A DNA stretch of 64,000 nt. It comes from Hyphomicrobiales bacterium (GTDB taxonomy: Bacteria > Pseudomonadota > Alphaproteobacteria > Rhizobiales > Phreatobacteraceae). The stretch spans positions 186,001 through 250,000 of the forward strand of contig JAFKKV010000011.1 of assembly GCA_017304475.1 (NCBI GenBank). The letters run 5' to 3'. The position numbers were made by a program, and so were the translations under genes. Positions 1-7,895 of this stretch are shown here, piece after piece. How positions within the stretch are numbered: the first letter of the stretch is position 1; the number at the start of each line of letters is the position of its first letter. The notes under the pieces were generated by a model. That model was not told where the DNA came from and ran no database searches. It saw nothing but the letters and a program-made list of their open reading frames with translations.

Positions 1-564
1 GACGCCGGCGACATGATCCACCGCCCGGCCGGTCGGAAGCAGCGCGCCGCAGACCGAACCCGCTGCGTCGAGAAAGTCGATGGCGACGGGTGCGGCCGTG
101 CCCGGCACGCCGTCGATGCGGGCATCACCCTCGTAATTGACCCGGCCGCCGGGGGTCTCGATCAGCAGTTCGGCGATCGTGCCGGTATTGACCGTGCGCA
201 CCTTGACCCGGGTCACCGGATCCTGCGCCGCGATCAGCCCGCGCTCGATGGCGAAGGGCGCGACGCCGGCCAGGATATTGCCGCAGTTCTGATTGGTGTC
301 GACGCGCGGCTTGTCGACCAGCACCTGGGCGAACAGGAAGTCGATATCGCAATCGGCATCGATCGATCGCGACACGATCGCCACCTTGCTGGTCAGCGGA
401 TGGGCGCCGCCCATGCCGTCGATCTGGCGCGGGTCGGGCGAGCCCATCACCGATAGCAGCAGGGCGTCGCGTGACGCGACATCCGCCGGCAGGTCGGACG
501 CCAGGAAATAGGCTCCCTTGGACGTGCCGCCGCGCATCATCATGCATCGAAGGGCTGTCTGCAT
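1..564 (-). CDS. PrpF-family isomerase / 4-oxalomesaconate tautomerase-like (3' end outside window)
   Basis: The first 188 codons of a gene that runs off the left edge. The reading begins MQTALRCMMMRGGTSKG, the usual opening of the PrpF family, which moves a double bond in aconitate- or oxalomesaconate-type acids using a cysteine acid/base pair. Family landmarks are RGGTSKG (residues 11-17), GMGGAHPLTSK (about 50-60) and NQNCGN (91-96), where one catalytic cysteine normally lies. The start at 564 fits the family N-terminus; a downstream ATG run (MMM) offers alternatives and no strong ribosome site is seen. Members include methylaconitate isomerase PrpF and the gallate-pathway tautomerase GalD. 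Aromatic ring-cleavage genes elsewhere in the window make the GalD-like reading attractive, but the substrate cannot be decided here. Confidence 0.8.
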   Translation of the reverse strand, partial: MQTALRCMMMRGGTSKGAYFLASDLPADVASRDALLLSVMGSPDPRQIDGMGGAHPLTSKVAIVSRSIDADCDIDFLFAQVLVDKPRVDTNQNCGNILAGVAPFAIERGLIAAQDPVTRVKVRTVNTGTIAELLIETPGGRVNYEGDARIDGVPGTAAPVAIDFLDAAGSVCGALLPTGRAVDHVAGV

Positions 565-816
565 CGGCTTGAGGTCTCGGTGGAATGACACCACGATGAC
601 GCTCGCCGACTGATGAAGCAAATGATCTGTTCTCCGCGATCGATGAACCAAATCGATCAAAGCGAGGGGCGACATGCTGGCCCGCCGCGCCAAGGCGGCG
701 GTCGCCGAACCTGTCGCGCCGGTTCAGAACCCTCGGGCGTGAATCGCGGCCGCCGGCAGGTCGCGAGCCCGCATGCGGCGTCAGGCCTGGAGCGGCCGGT
801 CCATGGCCATGCCCCG

Positions 817-1086
817 TCAGGAGGCGAGCACCGGCGCGGCCGGGCGAGGCTCCCCGGTCAATCGTTCGGCGAGATCGTCCATGGCCGCCATGGCGGCCTC
901 GGCAACCCGATAGTCGCGCCCTCCGACGGGCCGCGCGGCGAGGGCGCCGGCACATGTCGTGCGGAGTTCGCGGATCCGGCCGAGCAGCGCGGCCTTCTCG
1001 GCCGAAAAGACGTCGCGGCCGCGATGCCCGGTCATCAGGCCCTCGGCGTTTGCGGCGGGCTTGCCGTCTGGCTTGTCGGCCATCAT
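817..1086 (-). CDS. Small hypothetical protein, 89 aa
   Basis: I do not recognise a family. The protein starts MMADKPDGK, is soluble and fairly charged, and its middle (about residues 25-75) looks like two amphipathic helices rich in Ala, Leu, Arg and Glu. There is no signal peptide or membrane segment. Composition is protein-like rather than that of a GC shadow, and it sits divergently from the next small gene with under 100 bp between the starts. The start could be either of two consecutive ATGs. Moderately likely to be a real gene; function unknown. Confidence 0.5.
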   Translation of the reverse strand: MMADKPDGKPAANAEGLMTGHRGRDVFSAEKAALLGRIRELRTTCAGALAARPVGGRDYRVAEAAMAAMDDLAERLTGEPRPAAPVLAS

Positions 1087-1179
1087 CGAGATCCATCATT
1101 GACTTCAATGTTCGCTTTATGTTCTCATTTTGCGGCAAGATGCAAGTCCTGCCGGAGCCGGTCCCCAGGGGAGGTCGAT

Positions 1180-1431
1180 ATGACGAAGGCGACCTATTAC
1201 GTGGTGCAGCCCTACAGGCTCATCGACGGCGAGATCGTGCCCGGCGAGCCGATGGAGAGGCGCAGCGCCGATGCGGCCCGCAGCGCGGCGCGCCTCGCCG
1301 TCACCAGCGAGGAGCGGGGCGCCATTGCCTTTTGCCGCTCGGGCGACCCCGATCTCGGCGAGTTCGACGAGGCGGAGATCCTGCTCAAGGTCGGCATCGT
1401 GCCGGATGAGTTCGTCGCGCCGCGGGGCTGA
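1180..1431 (+). CDS. Small hypothetical protein, 83 aa
   Basis: Begins MTKATYYVVQPYRL and has a good ribosome site (AGGGGAGG, about 5-12 bases before the ATG at 1180). The pattern VQPYRLIDGEIVPGEP is followed by an alanine/arginine-rich helix and an acidic segment ending EILLKVGIVPDEF. This looks like a compact alpha/beta protein of the short uncharacterised kind common in Rhizobiales. There is no signal peptide and no catalytic motif that I can name. It ends 16 bp before the convergent stop of the CoA-transferase gene. Confidence 0.6.
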   Translation: MTKATYYVVQPYRLIDGEIVPGEPMERRSADAARSAARLAVTSEERGAIAFCRSGDPDLGEFDEAEILLKVGIVPDEFVAPRG

Positions 1432-1446
1432 AGCGCCGGGCAGGCT

Positions 1447-2709
1447 TCACCCCTCGCGCGCCATGGCATGGGCTTCCCGCGCCAGCTCCTCCCGGAAGCG
1501 CGGATCGGCAATGGCGATCAGCTTCTCGGCGCGGCGGTGCAGCGGCACATTGCGCAAATCGGCGACGCCATGCTCGGTCACCACCAGGTCGACATCGCTA
1601 TGGCCGAGGGTCACGCGCCGGGTGCTGGCGACGATGCGGCTTGCCGCGCCGTCGCGCACGGTCGAGGGCAGGGCGATGATCGCACGGCCGCCACGGGCGG
1701 CGACGCCGCCGCGGGCGAAATCGGCGAGGCCGCCGACGCCGCCGATCGCCGCGCCTCCGGCCAGTTCCGAATTCACCTGGCCGGTCAGGTCGACCTCGAT
1801 GGCCGAATTGACCGAGATGAAATTGTCCTGGCGGCTCAGCACGTCGAGCCCATGGGTATGCGCCGCCGGCATGACCGCGACACCGGGGTTCATGTGCAAG
1901 TGGCGGTTCAGCCGGTGGGTGCCGCACACCGTATTGGTGACGGTGATGCCGGGGTCGATCGTCTTATGCGCATTGGTGATGACACCTTGCTCGATCAGGT
2001 CGAGCACCCGGTCGGTAATCACGCCGGAATGGAAACCCAGATCGCGATGGTGGCCTAGCCCGCTCAGAATGGCGTCGGGAATGGTGCCGATGCCGATCTG
2101 CAGCGTCGCGCGATCGCCGATCAGGCCGGCAATATGGCCGGCAATGCGCTCTTCGATGGCGCCGAGCCGGCTGGCCTTGAGCTCGATCGGCGGCCGGCGC
2201 GCCGGGATCGTCGCGGTGATGGTCACGCCGTCGGGCAGCGGCGCGCCTGATGTCACCGGGATATCGGGATGGGTCTCGGCGAGCACGCAGCGCGCATGCC
2301 GCGCCGCCAGCGCCACATAATCGTTGGCCAGTCCCAGATTATAGCCGTGGGGTCCCTCGGCGAGCTGCAGGAACACCACGTCGGCGCGGATCTCGCCGGT
2401 CTCGAAGGCGGCGTTGAGCGCGCCATAGTGGCGCGGCAGGACGTCGAGCCGGCCGGCCTTGGCGAGCCGGGTATTGGTGCCGGTGGCGCCATAGCTGAGA
2501 AAGCTCAGCGTCGGTGCGCGATCGGGCGCGAAGGTCTGCGAGAAGCTGGTGCCGAGAAACACTTCGAGCGCACCGATGCGGTCGGCCTGCTCGACCAGGG
2601 CCTCGGTGAGGCTCACCGGCTCGGCGGTCAGCTGGCCGCAGACGATCCGGTCGTCGGGCCGCAGGAATTCGGCGAGGTCGAGATGGTCGGGGCTGATCTG
2701 TCGAACCAA
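1447..2709 (-). CDS. Acetyl-CoA hydrolase/transferase family protein
   Basis: A 420-residue protein of the family that includes acetyl-CoA hydrolase, succinyl-CoA:acetate CoA-transferase and 4-hydroxybutyrate CoA-transferase. Both halves are present: the N-terminal half, with FLGTSFSQTF and the QLAEGPHG segment, and the C-terminal half, which carries NSAIEVDLTGQVNSE with the glutamate expected to form the glutamyl-CoA thioester. GIGTIPDAIL (about residue 200) and TEHGVADLRN near the end are also family-like. It would exchange or hydrolyse CoA thioesters of short carboxylic acids in the cytoplasm. It lies 66 bp upstream of dctD's stop codon side on the same strand, so it is probably transcribed separately from dctBD. 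The acyl substrate is not decidable from sequence. Confidence 0.85.
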   Translation of the reverse strand: MVRQISPDHLDLAEFLRPDDRIVCGQLTAEPVSLTEALVEQADRIGALEVFLGTSFSQTFAPDRAPTLSFLSYGATGTNTRLAKAGRLDVLPRHYGALNAAFETGEIRADVVFLQLAEGPHGYNLGLANDYVALAARHARCVLAETHPDIPVTSGAPLPDGVTITATIPARRPPIELKASRLGAIEERIAGHIAGLIGDRATLQIGIGTIPDAILSGLGHHRDLGFHSGVITDRVLDLIEQGVITNAHKTIDPGITVTNTVCGTHRLNRHLHMNPGVAVMPAAHTHGLDVLSRQDNFISVNSAIEVDLTGQVNSELAGGAAIGGVGGLADFARGGVAARGGRAIIALPSTVRDGAASRIVASTRRVTLGHSDVDLVVTEHGVADLRNVPLHRRAEKLIAIADPRFREELAREAHAMAREG

Positions 2710-2775
2710 GGGTCTTGTCCCATCGTCGCTATGCTGCGGGCCGGCCGGAAGCGGCCCCGGCGACGAGGCCGCGCG

Positions 2776-4107
2776 TCATCCCGCCGTGCGATACTGGTTC
2801 TGATCGATGCCATATCGGCGCAGCTTGTCGTAGAAGGTCTTCCGGGGGAGGCCGAGCGCCTCGATCGCCAGGCGCACGTCGCCGCGGCTGGCGCTGAGCG
2901 CCTCGCGGATGAGGCCGGCCTCATAAGCCTCCACCCGTTCGGGTAGCGACTGGGCGTGGACGGCCGCGGGCGCGGGCGGTGCATGCGCCACCAGGCCGAG
3001 CGCCACGCGTTCGGCATAATGGGCGAGCTCGCGGACATTGCCCGGCCAGTCATGGCTGGCGAGATGGCGCCGGACGCCGGCGTCGAGCGCCGGCGGCTCG
3101 CGCCGGAAGCGCTTGGCCGCGCGTGTCAGGAAATGGCCGAACAACAGGGGGATGTCGTCGGCCCGTTCCCTGAGCGGCGGCACGCGCACCGATACGACGT
3201 GCAGGCGATAATAGAGGTCCTCGCGAAAGGCGCCCTGCTTGGCGAGCTGCAACAGGTCGATCTTGGTGGCGGCGACCAGGCGAACGTCGACCCGGCGCAC
3301 CTCATTGGTGCCGAGCGGAGTGATTTCGCGCGCCTCCAGCACGCGCAGCAGCTTGACCTGCAGGCCCGGCGACATGGCCTCGATCTCGTCGAGGAACAGG
3401 GTGCCGCCATGGGCATATTCGAACCGGCCGATACGCTTGCGCTGGGCGCCGGTGAAGGCGCCCGGCTCGTGGCCGAACAATTCGCTCTCGATCACGGTTT
3501 CCGGTAGCGCGCCGCAATTGACCGCGACGAAAGGGCGGGCCGCCCGGTGGCTCCAGCGGTGCAGGGCATTGGCCACCACGTCCTTGCCGCTGCCGGTCTC
3601 GCCCTCCACCAGCACGTCGACATCGGCATCGGCGACCTGGTGCAGGGTCTGGCGCAGCCGCTCCATCACCGGCGTCACGCCGAGCAGCGGCAGGTCGTCG
3701 CTGGCGGCCTCCGCGGCGCGCCGCAGCGCCCGGTTCTCCAGCACCAGCCGGCGCTTTTCCAGGGCATGGCGGATGCTGCCGATCAGCCGCTCGACCGCAT
3801 AGGGCTTGGCGACGAAGTCATAGGCGCCCTCACGCATGGCATCGACCGCCATGGCGATGTCGCCATGGCCGGTGATCAGGATGACCGGCAGGTCCGGGTC
3901 CATGCGCTTCAGCCGCCGGAACAGTTCCAGCCCGTCCACCCTGGGCATGCGGATATCGCTGACGACGACGCCGGCAAAGCCTGCGTCGAGCGCATCGAGC
4001 GCGGCGGTCGCCGACGGATAAGCCACGACGTCGAGGCCGGCGAGCAAAAGCGACTGCACATTGGCCGCGCGCAGGATGTCGTCGTCGTCGATGAAGGCGA
4101 CATCCAT
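2776..4107 (-). CDS. dctD: C4-dicarboxylate transport response regulator DctD (NtrC family)
   Basis: A 443-residue sigma-54 activator with three domains in order. The receiver (about 1-120) has the phospho-acceptor aspartate in [10 protein letters not shown] near residue 53. The AAA+ domain (about 145-370) has Walker A GETGSGKD and the sigma-54 contact motif [13 protein letters not shown]. The C-terminal Fis-type helix-turn-helix ends [16 protein letters not shown]. When phosphorylated by DctB it drives dctA transcription from a -24/-12 promoter; both that promoter and tandem palindromes suited to this protein lie in the dctB-dctA intergenic region. Its ATG overlaps the dctB stop by one base (TGATG), so the two proteins are translationally coupled. 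No domain is missing. Confidence 0.93.
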   Translation of the reverse strand: MDVAFIDDDDILRAANVQSLLLAGLDVVAYPSATAALDALDAGFAGVVVSDIRMPRVDGLELFRRLKRMDPDLPVILITGHGDIAMAVDAMREGAYDFVAKPYAVERLIGSIRHALEKRRLVLENRALRRAAEAASDDLPLLGVTPVMERLRQTLHQVADADVDVLVEGETGSGKDVVANALHRWSHRAARPFVAVNCGALPETVIESELFGHEPGAFTGAQRKRIGRFEYAHGGTLFLDEIEAMSPGLQVKLLRVLEAREITPLGTNEVRRVDVRLVAATKIDLLQLAKQGAFREDLYYRLHVVSVRVPPLRERADDIPLLFGHFLTRAAKRFRREPPALDAGVRRHLASHDWPGNVRELAHYAERVALGLVAHAPPAPAAVHAQSLPERVEAYEAGLIREALSASRGDVRLAIEALGLPRKTFYDKLRRYGIDQNQYRTAG

Positions 4108-5951
4108 CAGAGGGCCCTCGGCAAGGTGATGGTGAAAACGGCGCCGTCGCGGTTGTCGACCCGCAAGGTGCCGCCGGCTTCGGTGACGATATCGTTGGAG
4201 ATCACCAGGCCGAGGCCGAGGCCGTCAGGCTTGGTGGTCGTGAACGGCATGAACAGCGAGCCCATGACGGCGGGCGGCAGGCCCGGGCCGTTGTCGGCGA
4301 TCTCGATGACGATCTCGTCGTCCTGCCGCCGCGCGGCGATCCGGATCGCCCCATCCGGCTTGTCGGACAGGGCCTCCAGCGCGTTCTGCAGGAGATTGAC
4401 CAGCACCTGTTCCAGGCGGATCCGGTCGGCGGTGACCGCAAGCTCCGGCTCGGCCATGGCGACATCGAGATCGACGGCCTGCATCCGCAGCCGGTGGCCG
4501 ACCAGCAGGAGCGCCCCGTCGATGACGGCGGCGAGCGGCACCGCTTCCACCTTGGCCGGCGCCTTGCGTGCGAAGGCCCTCAATTCACCGGTAATGCTGC
4601 CGATCTTCTCGGTGAGCGCCGCGATGGTGGCGAGATTGCCGCCGGCAGTCGCGACGTCGTTGCGGGCCAGAAGCGCGCGGGCATTGTCGGCGAAGGTCCT
4701 GATGGCCGCGACCGGCTGGTTGATCTCGTGGGCGACGCTTGCCGAGATCTGGCCGAGAACGGCGAGCTTGCTCGCCTGAACCAGCTCGTCCTGCAGGTCG
4801 TCGAGAGCGGCCTGGGCGCGCTGTCTTTCGTCGATCTCGGCCAGAAGCTGTCCGTTGAGGCTCCTGAGCTCGGCCGTGCGCTCAGCGACATTGGCCTCCA
4901 GCTCGCGCCTCAGGCGCTCCTGCCGGTTGCGCTCATTGGCGCGGCGCCGGCGCGTCAGGCGCCAGACAGCGGTGGCGCCGATGCCGACCAGCCCGGCGAG
5001 CAGGGCGATGGCCTGGGCGGCCGCGGTGGCGAGGCCGAGGGTCGGTTCGGCCGGCGCCAGGACATGCAGGCGCCAGGCGGTGGTCGGCACCTCCGCGGCA
5101 TGTTCGACGAACATCCGGTCCTGCGGGCCGCCGGGCAGGCGCAGCCTGACGACATCCTGGTCCGCTCCGCCAAGGCGGCTCGCCAGCGGCAGGACCTCGA
5201 GCGAGGCATCTCCGAATTGCAGGCTGGCGCGGATCGCCGCGCGCTGGTCCGGGGCGATTGGCGCCAGCGCCTGGAAGCGCCAGGCCGGCTCGCTCGTGAT
5301 CAGCACGATGCCACGCTCGTCGGTGACGAAAGTCGGGGTCGCGAAGCGCTGCCATTCGGTCTCGATCGCCTGCACCTCGACCTTCACCACGACGATGCCG
5401 ATCACCCCGTCCGGCCCGTCGAGCCGGCGGGTCAGGAACAGGCCCGGCAACTGGCTCACCGTGCCGAAGGCGAAATGCTCGGCGGCGCCGTGGTCCATGG
5501 CGAGGCGGTAATAGGGCCGGAAGGCATAGTTGTTGCCGATGAAACTGGTCGGCGTGCGCCAGTTGCTGGCGGCGATCGTCATGCCCGAGGGATCGAGCAG
5601 ATAGATCACCGAGACGCGCGCGCCGGTGCTGAGCGTTTCGAGTTTCGGGTTGAGCGCGGCGATCCGCTCCGGGTCCTTCGAGGCCAGAGCCGCGCGCACG
5701 TCCGGGTCCTCGGCCAGGATCAGCGGCAGCGACCGGTGTTTCTCGATCTCGCTCTGAAGCACGGCGACGCGCAGCTCGGCTGCCGTCTCCGCCGCGACGC
5801 GGACGCTGCCATAGGCCCAGCGCGCGGCGGCATAACGTGCCCCGAAATCGAGCGCGACCAAGGTCGCCAGCGCCAGCAGCATCACCGCCGCCCGCCGCGG
5901 CGTGAGCCATCGCCGGGTCCTGCCGGGCTCGGGAGACACGAAGGCCGACAT
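4107..5951 (-). CDS. dctB: C4-dicarboxylate sensor histidine kinase DctB
   Basis: Membrane sensor of about 614 residues. An N-terminal transmembrane helix (about 20-40) is followed by a large periplasmic double-PAS (dCache-like) sensing region with the dicarboxylate-sensor features [12 protein letters not shown] and NYAFRPYY. A second transmembrane helix ([16 protein letters not shown]) leads into a coiled-coil linker. The HisKA domain carries VAHEINQP with the phosphorylated histidine near residue 408, and the ATPase domain ends with DNGPGLPP and [11 protein letters not shown] place the start at the ATG at 5951, preceded by GGAGAAGG, rather than at the in-frame GTG at 6050, because that GTG lies inside the palindrome that I read as a DctD operator. 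It is co-transcribed with dctD and divergent from dctA. Confidence 0.92.
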   Translation of the reverse strand: MSAFVSPEPGRTRRWLTPRRAAVMLLALATLVALDFGARYAAARWAYGSVRVAAETAAELRVAVLQSEIEKHRSLPLILAEDPDVRAALASKDPERIAALNPKLETLSTGARVSVIYLLDPSGMTIAASNWRTPTSFIGNNYAFRPYYRLAMDHGAAEHFAFGTVSQLPGLFLTRRLDGPDGVIGIVVVKVEVQAIETEWQRFATPTFVTDERGIVLITSEPAWRFQALAPIAPDQRAAIRASLQFGDASLEVLPLASRLGGADQDVVRLRLPGGPQDRMFVEHAAEVPTTAWRLHVLAPAEPTLGLATAAAQAIALLAGLVGIGATAVWRLTRRRRANERNRQERLRRELEANVAERTAELRSLNGQLLAEIDERQRAQAALDDLQDELVQASKLAVLGQISASVAHEINQPVAAIRTFADNARALLARNDVATAGGNLATIAALTEKIGSITGELRAFARKAPAKVEAVPLAAVIDGALLLVGHRLRMQAVDLDVAMAEPELAVTADRIRLEQVLVNLLQNALEALSDKPDGAIRIAARRQDDEIVIEIADNGPGLPPAVMGSLFMPFTTTKPDGLGLGLVISNDIVTEAGGTLRVDNRDGAVFTITLPRAL

Positions 5952-6002
5952 CACGCGGGCTGCCTTCTCCGATGCGGCCGCCGCCGAACCGGCGGGGGCC
6001 TG

Positions 6003-6051
6003 CGTGCGAATTTCCGCCCGGAGCCTAGCACGTTGTGCGGATTTCCGCACA
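6003..6051 (+). promoter_or_regulatory. Tandem DctD upstream activating sites for dctA
   Basis: A perfect 18-bp palindrome TGTGCGGATTTCCGCACA (6034-6051) and a degenerate copy CGTGCGAATTTCCGCCCG (6003-6020) have centres 31 bp apart, about three helical turns, so they lie on the same DNA face. They sit roughly 120 and 151 bp upstream of the expected dctA start site. Rhizobial DctD is known to bind tandem palindromic sites upstream of dctA in this arrangement. Assignment to DctD is by position and symmetry. Confidence 0.82.
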
Positions 6052-6136
6052 GCGGCTTCCGGCAGGCCGTTCGATGCTTCGGGAGATTTGTCGGTTTTTC
6101 AAAGGGATAGATCGAGATCGCCGCGCCCCGTGCGGC

Positions 6137-6151
6137 TGGCACGGGCCTTGC
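6137..6151 (+). promoter_or_regulatory. Sigma-54 (-24/-12) promoter of dctA
   Basis: TGGCACGGGCCTTGC matches the sigma-54 consensus TGGCAC-N5-TTGC at every key base, with GG at 6138-6139 and GC at 6150-6151 separated by exactly ten bases. Transcription should begin near 6163, giving a leader of about 90 nt before dctA. Confidence 0.9.
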
Positions 6152-6251
6152 GGACATGGTCTCGCCCCGGTGCAAGACGCGCCGGGGATGATGAAACCCA
6201 ACGGCGGCACGAACGGCGTCCAAGACGAGGCGCTACGGCCCAGAGGCGAGG

Positions 6252-7592
6252 ATGACCAGGATGGCTTATGCGCTCGAAGCGCCGGCTCACGCCGTGCCGA
6301 AGAAATTCCACCAGCATCTCTACGTTCAGGTTCTGGCCGCGATCGCCGCGGGCATCCTGCTCGGGCATTTCTATCCGACGCTGGGCGCCGAGATGAAGCC
6401 GCTCGGCGACGCCTTCATCAAGCTGGTCAAGATGATCATCGCGCCGGTCATCTTCCTCACCGTGGTGACCGGCATTGCCGGCATGCGCGACCTGGAAAAG
6501 GTCGGCCGCGTCGCCGGCAAGGCGATGATCTATTTCCTCACCTTCTCGACCCTGGCGCTGATCATCGGGCTGATCGTCGGCAACCTCGTCCAGCCGGGCG
6601 CCGGCCTGCATATCGATCCGGCGACCCTCGATCCCAAGGCGGTGGCCGGCTATACCGCCAAGGCGCATGAGCAGACGCTCACCGCCTTCCTGATGAACAT
6701 CATCCCGACCTCGCCGGTCAGCGCGCTGGCCTCCGGCGACGTGCTGCAGGTGCTGTTCTTCTCGGTGCTGTTCGGCATCGCGCTCGCCGCCGTCGGCGAT
6801 CGTGGCGAGCCGGTCATGGATGTCATGCAGTCCATGCTGCAGGCCATGTTCAAGCTGGTCGCCATCCTGATGAAGGCGGCCCCGATCGGCGCCTTCGGCG
6901 CCATGGCCTTCACCATTGGCCAATATGGCATCGGTTCGATCGCCAGCTTGCTGCTGCTGGTCGCGACATTCTACCTGACCTCCTTCCTGTTCGTTTTCGT
7001 CGTGCTCGGCCTGGTCGCCCGCTATAACGGCTTCTCGATCCTGGCGCTGATCCGCTACATCAAGGAAGAGCTGCTGCTGGTGCTGGGCACGAGCTCCTCG
7101 GAGGCGGCCCTGCCGAGCCTGATGGAGAAGATGGAGCGTGCGGGCTGCCGCAAATCGGTGGTCGGCCTGGTCATCCCGACCGGCTATTCGTTCAATCTCG
7201 ACGGCACCAATATCTACATGACCATGGCGGCGCTGTTCATCGCCCAGGCGACCGGCATCCAGCTCAGCCTGTGGGACCAGGTGCTGCTGCTGCTCGTCGC
7301 CATGCTCTCCTCCAAGGGCGCCGCCGGCATTACCGGCGCCGGCTTCATCACGCTCGCGGCCACCCTCTCGGTCGTCCCGGCGGTGCCGGTCGCCGGCATG
7401 GCGCTGATCCTCGGTATCGATCGCTTCATGTCGGAATGCCGCGCCCTGACCAATTTCGTCGGCAATGCGGTCGCCACCATCGTGGTCGCCCGCTGGGAAG
7501 GCGAACTCGATGAAGCCCGGCTCCAGGCGGTGCTGGCGGGCCAGGACGTGTCGGAAACGGCCGATGAGGCGGTGGTCCTCGCGGCCGAATAA
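6252..7592 (+). CDS. dctA: C4-dicarboxylate:cation symporter DctA
   Basis: A 446-residue inner-membrane secondary transporter of the DAACS (glutamate transporter) family that imports succinate, fumarate and malate. Characteristic segments are [19 protein letters not shown] in the first half, the serine-rich re-entrant loop [16 protein letters not shown] (about residue 278), [14 protein letters not shown] (about 315) and the second loop [17 protein letters not shown]. The final third has the usual [18 protein letters not shown]. The ATG at 6252 follows an AGAGG stretch; an ATG nine bases later is also possible. Control by DctB/DctD through the sigma-54 promoter upstream is strongly supported, and a clear terminator follows. 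Confidence 0.95.
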   Translation: MTRMAYALEAPAHAVPKKFHQHLYVQVLAAIAAGILLGHFYPTLGAEMKPLGDAFIKLVKMIIAPVIFLTVVTGIAGMRDLEKVGRVAGKAMIYFLTFSTLALIIGLIVGNLVQPGAGLHIDPATLDPKAVAGYTAKAHEQTLTAFLMNIIPTSPVSALASGDVLQVLFFSVLFGIALAAVGDRGEPVMDVMQSMLQAMFKLVAILMKAAPIGAFGAMAFTIGQYGIGSIASLLLLVATFYLTSFLFVFVVLGLVARYNGFSILALIRYIKEELLLVLGTSSSEAALPSLMEKMERAGCRKSVVGLVIPTGYSFNLDGTNIYMTMAALFIAQATGIQLSLWDQVLLLLVAMLSSKGAAGITGAGFITLAATLSVVPAVPVAGMALILGIDRFMSECRALTNFVGNAVATIVVARWEGELDEARLQAVLAGQDVSETADEAVVLAAE

Positions 7593-7627
7593 GGCCAGGC
7601 CATTCGCCAGCCGCATGTTTCGCAGCC

Positions 7628-7665
7628 AGCCGACCCGTGGGCCAGGGCCCATGGGTCGGCTTTTT
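7628..7665 (+). terminator. Rho-independent terminator after dctA
   Basis: The stem AGCCGACCC (7628-7636) pairs with GGGTCGGCT (7653-7661), is extended inward by TGGGCC/GGCCCA around a tight loop, and is followed by a T run (7661-7665). It lies 35 bp after the dctA stop. Confidence 0.9.
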
Positions 7666-7818
7666 GTATTCCGGGGCGGGACGAAGGAGCTTCGCGCACT
7701 GCCTTCAGCCGATAACTGACTCAGTTTCAGCCGATCGAATTTCGGCACTGAGTATCGAAAAAATTATTTAAAACAGCATGTTGGTCACATAAAACGTATC
7801 AGCCGCATCTCCATATTG

Positions 7819-7836
7819 CGTGATTGTCGATCGCAC
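7819..7836 (+). promoter_or_regulatory. Candidate GntR-regulon operator, site A
   Basis: CGTGATTGTCGATCGCAC contains the 14-mer GATTGTCGATCGCA that also occurs intact, on the other strand, in the site at 14734-14750. It lies about 60 bp upstream of the MOSC/reductase fusion gene, next to an AT-rich CTATAATG element that could be the -10. The binder is inferred to be the FCD-type GntR protein encoded at 11393. Confidence 0.6.
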
Positions 7837-7895
7837 TATAATGAAGGGCCGTGGGACGAATTGCACGCTCCGGCGGTCCGGCGCGATAAGGCTGC

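Noticed and set aside
125..1138. 337-codon open frame on the minus strand
   Set aside because: Overlaps the PrpF-family gene in the wrong frame and is dominated by Arg, Pro and Gly.
5952..6050. Longer DctB N-terminus from the GTG at 6050
   Set aside because: The start lies inside the perfect operator palindrome and the extra residues look non-coding; the ATG at 5951 has a good ribosome site.
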